Source of the DNA: Xylanimonas cellulosilytica DSM 15894
GTDB lineage: Bacteria; Actinomycetota; Actinomycetes; Actinomycetales; Cellulomonadaceae
Reading direction: 5' to 3'
Assembly (NCBI RefSeq): GCF_000024965.1
Contig: NC_013530.1
Location: 2,852,001 to 2,916,000 of the forward strand
Length of the DNA: 64,000 nucleotides
The position numbers and the translations under genes were made by a program. Shown here piece by piece: positions 34,625 to 42,392 of this stretch (the stretch's first letter is position 1; each line of letters opens with the position of its first letter). A model generated the notes under the pieces. That model saw only the letters and a program-made list of their open reading frames with translations, did not search any database and was not told the DNA's origin.

Positions 34625-35449
34625 ATGACCGCACCCACCATCACGCTTCCGCACGGCCTCGAGCTGCCCGCGCTCGGTCTCGGCACCTGGCCGATGGACG
34701 ACGCCGAGGCCGCCGTCGGCGTCCGCACCGCGATCGAGGCGGGCTACCGCCTGGTCGACACGGCCGAGAACTACCGCAACGAGAAGGGCGTCGGGCAGGG
34801 CGTGCGCGACGCGGGCGTGCCGCGCGAGGACGTCGTCATCACCACCAAGCTCAACCGGGAGTGGCACTCCGTCGACAGCGTGCGTACCGCGTGGGAGAAC
34901 AGCGTGCGGCGGCTCGGCGTCGATTACCTCGACCTGTTCCTCATCCACTGGCCGAACCCCGACCAGGGCACCTACGTGCAGGCGTGGGAAGGGCTGGCGA
35001 AGCTCCTCGAGGAGGGCAAGGTGCGCGCGATCGGCACGTCGAACTTCAAGCCCGCCCACCTGGACGCGATCGTCGCGGCCACCGGCGTGGTGCCCGACGT
35101 CAACCAGATCAACCTCAACCCGTACGCCACCCGGTCCGCGAGCGTGGCTGCGAACGCCGCCCACGGGACCGTCACCGAGTCGTGGAGCCCGATCAAGCCG
35201 CACCGCATGCTGGCCGAGCCGGCGATCACTGCGGCCGCGCAGGCGCACGGCGTCACCCCCGCCCAGGTGGTGCTGCGCTGGCACACCCAGCACGGGTACG
35301 TGCCGATCCCCAAGTCCTCCGACCCGGGCCGGCAGGCGGAGAACCTCGCGGTGTTTGGCTTCACGCTCACCGACGCCGAGATCGCTGCGATCGACGCGCT
35401 CGACCGCGGTGAGGAGCACGTGACGGACTCGGACGACTTCGGGCACTGA
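34625..35449 (+). CDS. Aldo/keto reductase (AKR5-like)
   Basis: This is a 274-aa NADPH-dependent reductase of the AKR superfamily. The catalytic tetrad is visible: Asp45 and Tyr50 in VDTAENYRNE, Lys75 in TTKLN and His108 in LIHWP. The NADP-binding segment IPKSSDPGRQAEN follows. It resembles 2,5-diketo-D-gluconate reductases by family layout. Start is fixed by TAGGTT 6 nt before the ATG. The substrate cannot be deduced; it stands alone between putA and the toxin-antitoxin pair. Confidence 0.9.
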   Translation: MTAPTITLPHGLELPALGLGTWPMDDAEAAVGVRTAIEAGYRLVDTAENYRNEKGVGQGVRDAGVPREDVVITTKLNREWHSVDSVRTAWENSVRRLGVDYLDLFLIHWPNPDQGTYVQAWEGLAKLLEEGKVRAIGTSNFKPAHLDAIVAATGVVPDVNQINLNPYATRSASVAANAAHGTVTESWSPIKPHRMLAEPAITAAAQAHGVTPAQVVLRWHTQHGYVPIPKSSDPGRQAENLAVFGFTLTDAEIAAIDALDRGEEHVTDSDDFGH

Positions 35450-35464
35450 GGTCTCGCCCGAGAG

Positions 35465-35490
35465 TGTCTACATTCATACGATTGTCGACA
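35465..35490 (+). promoter_or_regulatory. Promoter and possible operator of the toxin-antitoxin pair
   Basis: TACGAT (35477-35482) lies 7 nt before the antitoxin ATG, predicting a leaderless mRNA. Two TGTC(T/G)ACA motifs at 35465-35472 and 35483-35490 flank it at 18-bp pitch and could be the autoregulatory operator. This AT-richer patch stands out locally. Confidence 0.5.
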
Positions 35491-35756
35491 TGAGAACCGT
35501 CAGCATCGCCGAGCTGCGGCAGAACCCGAATCCCGCGTTCGACGCCGTCGAGCGCGGGGAGACGGTCATCGTGACGCGCTACCGCAAGGAGATCGGGCGG
35601 ATCGTGCCGCCGAAGCGCCGGCGGCCCCCGACAGGGCGGGAGGTGATGGAGGCGATGCGGCGCTCACCGCTCAGCGACAACTCCTGGGCCGAAGACCTCG
35701 CCCGCGACCGGGCGGCGTTCGACGACGAGTGGCGCGACCCTTGGGAGCGCCCATGA
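35490..35756 (+). CDS. Phd/YefM-type antitoxin
   Basis: The 88-aa protein has a Phd/YefM-like N-terminus (TVSIAELRQNPNPAFDAVERGETVIVTRYRKEIGRIVP). An acidic C-terminal tail (WAEDLARDRAAFDDEWRDPWERP) likely wraps the toxin. It overlaps the PIN toxin gene by ATGA. The N-terminal half should bind the upstream operator. Confidence 0.87.
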   Translation: MRTVSIAELRQNPNPAFDAVERGETVIVTRYRKEIGRIVPPKRRRPPTGREVMEAMRRSPLSDNSWAEDLARDRAAFDDEWRDPWERP

Positions 35757-36157
35757 GAGCGCTGCTCGACACGAACATCCTCGTCGCGCTGATGTCGGCC
35801 GAGGAGGAGGATCCGGACCTCGACGAGGTGGACGAGTCGTGGGTGAGCTCGCTGACCTGGACCGAGCTCCTGCTCGGCATGCACGTCACCGACAAGCTGG
35901 GCATCTACAAGGAACGCGCGTCGCGCCTCGACCACCTGCAGTCCGCGTTCGGTCCGGGCCTGCCCTTCGACGACGAGTGCGTGGAGATGTACGGCGAGAT
36001 CCTCTCCCGCGTGGATCAGCGTCGCGGTTCACCGCGCGCGCACCGCTTCGACCGCATGATCGCCGCCACCGCGATGGCCAACGACCTGGTCCTGGTCACC
36101 CGCAACGCCGCCGACTTCACGATGCTCGACGACCTCCTCGACGTCGTCGAACGCTGA
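35753..36157 (+). CDS. PIN-domain toxin (VapC-like ribonuclease)
   Basis: The 134-aa protein has the PIN acidic residues: Asp6 in LLDTNILVALM, Glu in SLTWTELLLGM, Asp in HRFDRMIAATA and the final VTRNAADF. PIN toxins cleave tRNA or rRNA and are neutralised by the adjacent antitoxin. It is translationally coupled to the antitoxin with GGGAG before the ATG. The RNA target is unknown. Confidence 0.88.
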   Translation: MRALLDTNILVALMSAEEEDPDLDEVDESWVSSLTWTELLLGMHVTDKLGIYKERASRLDHLQSAFGPGLPFDDECVEMYGEILSRVDQRRGSPRAHRFDRMIAATAMANDLVLVTRNAADFTMLDDLLDVVER

Positions 36158-36204
36158 ACGCCCCCTTCAGCAAAGATGCCGTCGCGGGCGCCTGCCGTGC
36201 TGGC

Positions 36205-36210
36205 TACGTT
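36205..36210 (+). promoter_or_regulatory. -10 box of the glutamate dehydrogenase gene (leaderless)
   Basis: TACGTT lies exactly 6 nt before GTG 36217, which supports that start over the GTG at 36223. Confidence 0.6.
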
Positions 36211-36216
36211 GGACGG

Positions 36217-37482
36217 GTGACAGTGACGTCCGCTCCCCCCGCCCAGTCCCCGCTCGCCACCGCGCACGCCCAGCTCGCCGTCGCCGTCCGCCACCTCGGC
36301 TACGACGAAGGCCTGCACGCCAACCTCGCCACACCGCGCCGCGAGATCCACGTCTCGGTGCCGCTGCGCATGGACTCCGGCGAGGTACGCCTGTTCCACG
36401 GTTACCGCGTGCAGCACAACGTCTCGCGCGGCCCCGGCAAGGGCGGCCTGCGCTACCACCCCGACGTCGACATCGACGAGGTGCGCGCACTGGCCATGTG
36501 GATGACGTGGAAGTGCGCCATCGTCGACCTGCCGTACGGCGGCGCGAAGGGCGGCGTCGACATCGACCCGCGCCGGCACTCCCTCTCGGAGCTCGAGCGC
36601 GTCACGCGCCGCTACACCTCCGAGATCATGCCGCTGATCGGCCCGGACACGGACATCATGGCGCCCGACATGGGCACCGACGAGCAGACCATGGCCTGGG
36701 TCATGGACACCTACTCCGTCAACCGCGGCTACACGATCCCCGGCGTCGTCACGGGCAAGCCCATCGCCGTCGGCGGCTCCCTGGGCCGCGGCACGGCGAC
36801 CAGCGCCGGCATCGTGCACGTCACCGAGGCCGCGCTGCGCTCGGCGGGCGAGGTGCTCGAGGGACGCACCGTCGCGATCCAGGGCTTCGGCAAGGTCGGC
36901 TCGCACGCGGCGCAGATCTTCGAGCGCCGCGGTGCACGCGTCGTCGCCGTGTCCGACGTCGAGGGCGGCGTGCGCTCCGAGGACGGGCTGGACGTGGCCC
37001 GCCTCGTCGGGCACGTCGCGGCCACCGGGTCGGTGACCGGCTTCGAGGGCGGCGACCCGATCTCCAACGCCGAGCTCCTGGCGCTCGACGTCGACGTGCT
37101 GGTGCCCGCCGCCATCCAGGGGGTGATCGACGACGCCACCGCGCACGACGTCCGTGCCCGGCTCGTGGTCGAGGGCGCCAACGGCCCGACGACGACGGCG
37201 GGCGACGCCGTGCTCGCCGCGAAGGGCGTCACCGTCGTGCCGGACGTGCTGGCCAACGCGGGCGGCGTCGTCGTCTCCTACTTCGAGTGGGTCCAGGCCA
37301 ACCAGGCGTACTGGTGGACGGAGCGCGAGATCGCCGAGAAGCTCGAGCACCGCATGGTCACGGCGTACGACGACGTCGCCGAGCACGCGCGACGCGACGG
37401 CCTGTCGCTGCGCGACGCCGCACTGACCATCGGCGTCAAGCGCGTCGCCGAGGCGCACAAGACCCGAGGGCTGTACCCCTGA
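36217..37482 (+). CDS. Glu/Leu/Phe/Val dehydrogenase, probably glutamate dehydrogenase
   Basis: The 421-aa oxidoreductase interconverts an amino acid (most likely glutamate) and its 2-oxo acid with NAD(P). Residues 71-81 (GPGKGGLRYHP), Lys99 in MTWKCA and Lys111 in GGAKGGVDIDPR form the substrate and catalytic site. The Rossmann motif is GFGKVGSHAAQ. Length fits hexameric GDH. It sits two genes from putA, whose product is glutamate. Assignment to glutamate rather than branched-chain acids is by overall likeness. Confidence 0.9.
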   Translation: MTVTSAPPAQSPLATAHAQLAVAVRHLGYDEGLHANLATPRREIHVSVPLRMDSGEVRLFHGYRVQHNVSRGPGKGGLRYHPDVDIDEVRALAMWMTWKCAIVDLPYGGAKGGVDIDPRRHSLSELERVTRRYTSEIMPLIGPDTDIMAPDMGTDEQTMAWVMDTYSVNRGYTIPGVVTGKPIAVGGSLGRGTATSAGIVHVTEAALRSAGEVLEGRTVAIQGFGKVGSHAAQIFERRGARVVAVSDVEGGVRSEDGLDVARLVGHVAATGSVTGFEGGDPISNAELLALDVDVLVPAAIQGVIDDATAHDVRARLVVEGANGPTTTAGDAVLAAKGVTVVPDVLANAGGVVVSYFEWVQANQAYWWTEREIAEKLEHRMVTAYDDVAEHARRDGLSLRDAALTIGVKRVAEAHKTRGLYP

Positions 37483-37484
37483 CC

Positions 37485-37490
37485 TACGCT
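37485..37490 (+). promoter_or_regulatory. -10 box of the PrmC-like gene (leaderless)
   Basis: TACGCT lies 6 nt before GTG 37497 and immediately after the GDH stop. The gene can be expressed separately from GDH. Confidence 0.55.
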
Positions 37491-37496
37491 GCGCAC

Positions 37497-38393
37497 GTGC
37501 CCACGCTCCGCGACTCGCTGACCGCACGCCTGCGCGCCGCCGGCTGCGTCTTCGCCGAGGATGAGGCCGCCCTCCTGCTGGAGGCCGCCGCAGGATCCAA
37601 GGATGCCGGTCGGTTCGACGGTCCGGGCTCGGTTCGTGGGCCCGGAGCCACGAACCGAGCCCCAAGCCACGAACCGAGCCTCGACCCCGGCCTGCTGGAA
37701 GCGCTCGTGGCGCGGCGGGTGGGTGGGGAGCCGCTCGAGCACGTGCTCGGGTGGGTGGCGTTCGCCGGGCGGCGGTGGGCGGTGGCGCCCGGGGTGTTCG
37801 TCCCGCGGCAGCGCTCCGAGCTGCTGGTCGCGCAGGCGCTCGCGGCGGTCCGCCCGACGACGGCGGAGCGCACGACGGCCACCGTCGTCGTCGACCTCTG
37901 CTGTGGGAACGGGGCGCTGGGCGGCGCCGTCGCGGCAGCCCTGCCGGGTTCCGGCGTCGTGCTGCACGCCGTCGACCTGGACCGCGCGGCGACGGCGTGC
38001 GCGGCGCAGAACCTGGCCCCGTTCGGCGGGGTCGTCCACACCGGTGACCTGTACGCGCCGCTGCCGCTGACCTTGCGCGGGCGGGTCGACCTGCTGCTGT
38101 GCCACGCGCCCTACGTGCCGACGGCGGCCGTCGCACTCATGCCGCACGAGGCGCGCGAGCACGAGCCGCTGACCGCGCTGGACGGCGGCCCGGACGGCCT
38201 GGAGATCCTGCGCCGCGCCATCTGGGAGGCGCCCGCGTGGCTGGCCCCGGGCGGCAGCCTCCTGTTCGAGGTGGGCGACGACACCCAGGTCGCGGCGACG
38301 ACGGCGCTGCTGCGCACGGCCGGACTCGACGCACGCGCGAGCCACGACGAGGAGACCGGCGCGACCGTCGTCGCCGGCACGCGCCCGCGGTAG
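37497..38393 (+). CDS. PrmC-like class I SAM-dependent protein methyltransferase
   Basis: The 298-aa protein has the PrmC-type N-terminal helical domain (PLEHVLGWVAF, VFVPRQRSELLV) and a Rossmann SAM site (VVDLCCGNGALGGAVA). The catalytic NPPY motif is altered to HAPY (LLLCHAPYVPT), as in paralogues annotated putative protein N5-glutamine methyltransferase. It may therefore not be the release-factor enzyme. Residues about 33-61 (GSKDAGRF through SHEPS) are encoded by a mirrored repeat and break the normal helical domain. Confidence 0.82.
   Translation: MPTLRDSLTARLRAAGCVFAEDEAALLLEAAAGSKDAGRFDGPGSVRGPGATNRAPSHEPSLDPGLLEALVARRVGGEPLEHVLGWVAFAGRRWAVAPGVFVPRQRSELLVAQALAAVRPTTAERTTATVVVDLCCGNGALGGAVAAALPGSGVVLHAVDLDRAATACAAQNLAPFGGVVHTGDLYAPLPLTLRGRVDLLLCHAPYVPTAAVALMPHEAREHEPLTALDGGPDGLEILRRAIWEAPAWLAPGGSLLFEVGDDTQVAATTALLRTAGLDARASHDEETGATVVAGTRPR
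37610..37677. repeat. Mirrored 19-bp-pitch element (word TCGGTTCG) inside the PrmC-like gene
   Basis: Forward words at 37610-37617 and 37629-37636 (pitch 19); inverted words at 37651-37658 and 37670-37677 (pitch 19). Both pairs share the same dyad centre. The inner words extend to GGCTCGGTTCGTGG and its complement. The element is translated in frame. Confidence 0.82.
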
Positions 38394-38421
38394 CCCGGTG
38401 CCGGCGCAGGCCGAGCAGCCG

Positions 38422-38470
38422 CGGTCAGGCGGCGCGGGTCAGACACGCGGGGTCAGACGGCGCGGTTCAG
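38422..38470. repeat. Short GCGGGTCAGAC-like tandem
   Basis: Four degenerate direct copies at roughly 15-bp pitch between the PrmC-like gene and chdC; the last overlaps the 3' end of chdC. Confidence 0.5.
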
Positions 38471-39234
38471 GCCAGCGGCTGGTCGGCGGCCCAGGCGGCC
38501 AGGGTGGTGCGGGGACCCGTGAAGAACGGGACCTCCTCGCGCACGTGGCGGCGGGCCTCGGTGGCGCGCAGGTCGCGCATGAGGTCGACGATGCGGTGCA
38601 GCTCGTCCGCCTCGAAGGCGAGCAGCCACTCGTAGTCCGAGAGGGCGAAGGTGCTCATCGTGTTCGCGCGCACGTCCTTGTACCCGGCCGCGGCCATGCC
38701 GTGGTCGCGCAGCATGACGCGGCGCTCGTCGTCGGGCAGCAGGTACCAGTCGTAGGACCGCACGAACGGGTAGACGCACAGGTAGTCGCGCGGCGCCTCC
38801 CCCGCGAGGAACGCGGGGACGTGCCCCTTGTTGAACTCGGCGGCGCGGTGCAGCGCCACGACGGACCACACGGGTTCGAGGGCCGCGCCCAGGTCGCAGG
38901 CGCGCAGGCGGTGGAACGCACCCTGCACGGACTCCACGGTGGGGCCGTGCACCCAGATCATCAGGTCGGCGTCCGGGCGCAGGCCCGCGACGTCGTACAC
39001 GCCGCGGACGACGACGGCGCCGTCGGCGCGGGCCGGGTCGCGGTCCACGCTGGCCTGACCGTCCCACAGGGCGTCCTCGGCGGCGGCCACCAGGGCGGAG
39101 CGCTCCATGATGTCGGCCGGCAGGGCCTGCGTCGTCGCGAAGGTGGCGATCAGGGCGTAGCGGTTCGACTCGTTGATCGGCGTCGTGTCGACCTCGGCGC
39201 CCGTGCCGCCGTGGACGTGGGTGGTGTCGCTCAT
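38467..39234 (-). CDS. chdC: Coproheme decarboxylase (hydrogen peroxide-dependent haem synthase)
   Basis: ChdC (HemQ) decarboxylates coprohaem III to haem b, the last step of the actinobacterial and firmicute haem pathway. The 255-aa protein has the Cld-family fold with FNKGHVPAFL, CVYPFVRSYDWYLLP (probable redox-active Tyr) and LRDHGMAAAGY (probable proximal haem His), then TFALSDYEWLLAFE. It overlaps hemH by ATGA. This pairing supports the coproporphyrin-dependent branch. Confidence 0.94.
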   Translation of the reverse strand: MSDTTHVHGGTGAEVDTTPINESNRYALIATFATTQALPADIMERSALVAAAEDALWDGQASVDRDPARADGAVVVRGVYDVAGLRPDADLMIWVHGPTVESVQGAFHRLRACDLGAALEPVWSVVALHRAAEFNKGHVPAFLAGEAPRDYLCVYPFVRSYDWYLLPDDERRVMLRDHGMAAAGYKDVRANTMSTFALSDYEWLLAFEADELHRIVDLMRDLRATEARRHVREEVPFFTGPRTTLAAWAADQPLA

Positions 39235-40376
39235 CGGTGCATGTCCTCGCTGCAGAGTGCCGGGATGCCGCTGGGCTGCTCGTGGACGCGCAGGCAGCAG
39301 TCGTTCGGGGTGATGGACGGGAACGCCGGGAAGGCCCCGACCGTCGCCTCGTCCACGGACTCGCCGCGGGCGATGGCCGCGCGCTCCAGGACGAGGTCGA
39401 CGAGCTGCTTGACGAACACCGCCCGGGTGCCGACGGTGCCCGCGCGCACCGCGGTCATCCCCAGCGAGCGGGCCGTGTCCAGGGCCTCGGTGTCGAGGTC
39501 GTAGGCGACCTCCATGTGGTCGGAGACGAACCCGATCGGGGAGAGCACGACGTCGCGGACCCCGCGGTCGGCGAGCGTGCCGAGCAGGTCGTTGACGTCC
39601 GGCTCGAGCCACGGCTGGTGCGGCGGGCCGGAGCGCGAGCAGTACGCGAGCTCCCAGTCGACCGGGTGGCCCAGGGCCTCGCCCACCTGCGCTGCGATGA
39701 GGGCCGCGATGTCGAGGTGCTGCTCGGAGTAGGTGGCGTGCCCGACGCCGGAGGCCGCCTCCATCGTCGTCGGGACGGAGTGGGTGACGAAGACGAGCCG
39801 CGCGGCGGCGGGATCGCCGCCCTTGCCGGCCAGGGCCGCGAACGCCTCGGTGACCGCGTCGACGTTGCCCTGCACGAAGCCTGGGGTGTTGAAGTACGCG
39901 CGGAGCTTGTCGAACTGGACGCCCGTGGAGCCGTCCGGGCCGAGCTGCCCGCGCTGGTCGAGCACGACGGCGAGGTCCTCGCGGTACTGGCGGCAGCCGG
40001 AGTAGCTGGAGTACGCCGACGTCACGAGCGCGACCGCGCGCCGGGCGCCCATCGCCTCGAGCTCGTCGACGGCGTCGGTGGTGTACGGGGCCCAGTTGCG
40101 GTTGCCCCACACGATCGGCAGGTCGATGCCGCGCTCGGCGAGCTCCTTCTCGAGGGCACCCTTGAGCGCGAGGTTCTGCTCGTTGATGGGGCTCTTGCCC
40201 CCGAAGGCGTAGTAGTGCTCGCCGACCTCTTCGAGGCGGGCGTCCGGGATGCCCTTGCCCGCGGTGACGTTCCGCAGGAACGGCACCACGTCCTCGGGGC
40301 GGTCGGGACCGCCGAAGGAGTAGAGCATCAGGGCGTCGTAGGGGCGCACGTCGAGCGCCGGGGACGTCGAAGGCAT
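39231..40376 (-). CDS. hemH: Coproporphyrin III ferrochelatase
   Basis: The enzyme (HemH/CpfC) inserts Fe2+ into coproporphyrin III to make coprohaem for ChdC. The 381-aa protein has SFGGPDRPEDVVPFL, the metal-site His in VTHSVP, ELAYCSRSG, and SPIGFVSDHMEVAYDLD. The C-terminal NDCCLR suggests the [2Fe-2S] cluster ligands seen in actinobacterial ferrochelatases. GGAGG precedes ATG 40376. It is the first gene of the hemH-chdC pair, downstream of a repeat array. Confidence 0.94.
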   Translation of the reverse strand: MPSTSPALDVRPYDALMLYSFGGPDRPEDVVPFLRNVTAGKGIPDARLEEVGEHYYAFGGKSPINEQNLALKGALEKELAERGIDLPIVWGNRNWAPYTTDAVDELEAMGARRAVALVTSAYSSYSGCRQYREDLAVVLDQRGQLGPDGSTGVQFDKLRAYFNTPGFVQGNVDAVTEAFAALAGKGGDPAAARLVFVTHSVPTTMEAASGVGHATYSEQHLDIAALIAAQVGEALGHPVDWELAYCSRSGPPHQPWLEPDVNDLLGTLADRGVRDVVLSPIGFVSDHMEVAYDLDTEALDTARSLGMTAVRAGTVGTRAVFVKQLVDLVLERAAIARGESVDEATVGAFPAFPSITPNDCCLRVHEQPSGIPALCSEDMHR

Positions 40377-40675
40377 GCGGGCATCCTCCCACCACCGCCG
40401 GGCCGGACCGCCCGGGATTGCCCCCGCTGGATGTGACGTTGAAGCGACGCCGCGTCACGATCCGTTGTCAGACGCACGCAAGCCTCTGGTCGTGCCTCCG
40501 TCTGACAACCCCGGCCGCGGCACCGGTTGTCAGACCCACGCACGGCTCCGGGCTTGCCGCGCTCTGACAACCTCACACCCATCCGCGCTGTCAGGTCCAC
40601 GGGGCGCTCCGCGCCGGCCACGGCCTGACAGGTCGCCGGTGCGGGCGGGGGTGGGGTGGGGTGGGGTGCGGGTGG
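40377..40675. other. Intergenic region, no gene seen
   Basis: 299 bp between hemH and the hexapeptide protein, occupied mainly by three 42-bp elements (40466-40630), then a GGGGTG-rich run. Confidence 0.65.
40466..40630. repeat. 42-bp TGTCAG/CTGACA array, 3 copies (two A-class, one G-class)
   Basis: Copies at 40466-40507, 40528-40569 (A-class) and 40589-40630 (G-class), with periods of 62 and 61 bp. This is the only cluster mixing both subclasses. Confidence 0.88.
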
Positions 40676-41083
40676 TCAGGCCGCGATGCCGTAGCGGGCT
40701 CGTGTGACGACGTCGCCCGCGGCGACCGTCGCGTCCTCCGGGACGCGGGTGCGCGGTTCGACGCGTGCGCCCGCGCCCAGGCGGACGCCCTGCTCCAGGC
40801 GCGCCCTGTCGCCCACGAGGACCCCGGGCCCCACGTGGACGTACTTGCCGACGACGACGTCCTCGCCCAGGCGGGCGTCCGTGTCGATCCAGGCGCCCGA
40901 CGCGATGGACGCGCCGGACTCCACGACGGCGCCGGGCTCCACCCAGGCGTCGCGCGCGACGAATGCCGTGGCGTCGACGTTCGCCTGGGGGGAGACGAGA
41001 CCGCCTCCGTTGCGGTGGCGCCGGTAGACGACGCGCTCGCCCTGCTCCTCGAACTCGACGCGCATGGTGCTGCGGCCGGACAT
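40676..41083 (-). CDS. Left-handed beta-helix (hexapeptide repeat) protein
   Basis: The 135-aa protein has about six to seven hexapeptide turns (ANVDATAFV, DAWVEPGAVV, GASIASGAWI, DARLGEDVVV, GKYVHVGPGVLV, GAGARVEPR). These are typical of LbH acyltransferases and gamma-carbonic-anhydrase-like proteins. It lacks the long helical extension and metal-binding His set of a complete enzyme, so a catalytic role is uncertain. AAGGAGGT lies 4 nt before ATG 41083. It precedes no obvious partner. Confidence 0.75.
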   Translation of the reverse strand: MSGRSTMRVEFEEQGERVVYRRHRNGGGLVSPQANVDATAFVARDAWVEPGAVVESGASIASGAWIDTDARLGEDVVVGKYVHVGPGVLVGDRARLEQGVRLGAGARVEPRTRVPEDATVAAGDVVTRARYGIAA

Positions 41084-41180
41084 GCATACCTCCTTCACGG
41101 CCCCCGGCGGTGACGCGCCGGCGGACCTCGTGAAGCACAGCGCAAAGCCCTGCCCAGGTATTCCCCGGGTCAAGCCCGGT

Positions 41181-42392
41181 TCACCCGCTGGGCAGCACCA
41201 GGGCTGCCACCGACGAGGCCACGTCGGCCAGCCGCTGGGTGGTGTGGCTCAGGAGGTCGTCCAGCGTCGTCGGGCCGGGGGCGATGGAGAACGCCGCACG
41301 GATGCCCGCGGACCGCGTCTGCGCCGCGGGCAGCAGCACCTGACCTGCGACGACGACGACGGGGGGGCGTGACGGCGAGGCGGCGGCGGTCCGTGCGACG
41401 CCGTCGGGCACCTTGCCGCGCAGCGACTGCGAGTCGAACGACCCCTCCCCCGTGAGCACCAGGTCGGCGTCGGCGAGCGCGGCGGGCAGCCCGACGGCCT
41501 CGGCGACCAGGTCGACGCCGTGCTCGACGGTCGCGCTCAGCACGCCGACGAGGGCGGCGGGCACACCGCCCGCGGCCCCGGCTCCCGGCAGCTCGCGCAC
41601 CGCGACCCCGGACTGCCGCTCGAGCACCCCGGCCCACCGTGCGAGGGCCTCGTCGAGGAAGGCGACGTCACCGGCCCGCGCCCCCTTCTGCGGCCCGAAC
41701 ACCGCGGCGGCCCCGTGCTCACCCGTCAGCGGGTTGGTGACGTCCACGGCCAGCCGCCAGCGCACCGCCTTGGCGCGCGGGTGCAGGCCGGTCAGGTCGA
41801 GCGAGGCCGCGCGCGCGAGGCCCTCACCGCCGTCGGGCACCTCCTCCCCGTGGCCGTCCAGCACCCGCACGCCCAGGCCGGTGAGGATGCCGGCGCCGCC
41901 GTCGGTGGAGGCCGAGCCGCCGAGGCACACCAGGATCTCCTCGACGCCGGCGTCGAGCGCCGCCGCGGCGACGACGCCCGTGCCGCGTGTGTGCGCGTGC
42001 AGCGGCTGGCGCTGCACGTCGGAGACGGCCGGCAGCCCGGAGGCGGAGGCGAGCTCGACGACGCCGGTGCGACCGTCGGGGGACACCGCCCACCACGCGG
42101 TCGTCGGGCGGCCGATGGCGTCGACGGTCTCCACCGGGCGCTGCGCCACCCCCCACGCAGCCGCGAGCGCCGCGAGCGTGCCCTCGCCGCCGTCGGCCAT
42201 CGGCAGGCGGGTCACCCGCGCGGTGGGGACGGCGGCGAGGACGCCGGCGGCGAGGGCCGCGGCGACGTCGACCGCCGCGAGCGACCCCTTGAAGGAGTCG
42301 GGCGCGACGACGACGTGCGGGCCGGGCGGGCCGCCCGCGGCGGACGGGCGGCCCGCAGCGGACGGCTGGCCCGTGGCGTCGGTGCTGGTCAC
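41181..42392 (-). CDS. glxK: Glycerate 2-kinase (GlxK/GarK family)
   Basis: The cytoplasmic kinase phosphorylates D-glycerate to 2-phosphoglycerate. The 403-aa protein has the family N-terminus VVAPDSFKGSLAAVDVAAAL, the MADGGEGT motif, LVCLGGSASTDGGAG and DLVLTGEGSFDSQSLRGKVP. An Ala/Gly/Pro-rich leader of about 25 residues precedes the domain. Its GTG overlaps the stop of the MMPL gene, so the two are co-transcribed, which gives no functional hint. Confidence 0.92.
   Translation of the reverse strand: MTSTDATGQPSAAGRPSAAGGPPGPHVVVAPDSFKGSLAAVDVAAALAAGVLAAVPTARVTRLPMADGGEGTLAALAAAWGVAQRPVETVDAIGRPTTAWWAVSPDGRTGVVELASASGLPAVSDVQRQPLHAHTRGTGVVAAAALDAGVEEILVCLGGSASTDGGAGILTGLGVRVLDGHGEEVPDGGEGLARAASLDLTGLHPRAKAVRWRLAVDVTNPLTGEHGAAAVFGPQKGARAGDVAFLDEALARWAGVLERQSGVAVRELPGAGAAGGVPAALVGVLSATVEHGVDLVAEAVGLPAALADADLVLTGEGSFDSQSLRGKVPDGVARTAAASPSRPPVVVVAGQVLLPAAQTRSAGIRAAFSIAPGPTTLDDLLSHTTQRLADVASSVAALVLPSG

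Noticed and set aside
38467-40458. A fused hemH-chdC protein
   Set aside because: The upstream part of the chdC frame is the shadow of hemH. An ATGA overlap shows two separate genes.
40466-40630. The 42-bp elements as integron attC sites
   Set aside because: The ends have GTTGTCAG...CTGACAAC, opposite to the RYYYAAC...GTTRRRY order of attC, and no integrase is seen.
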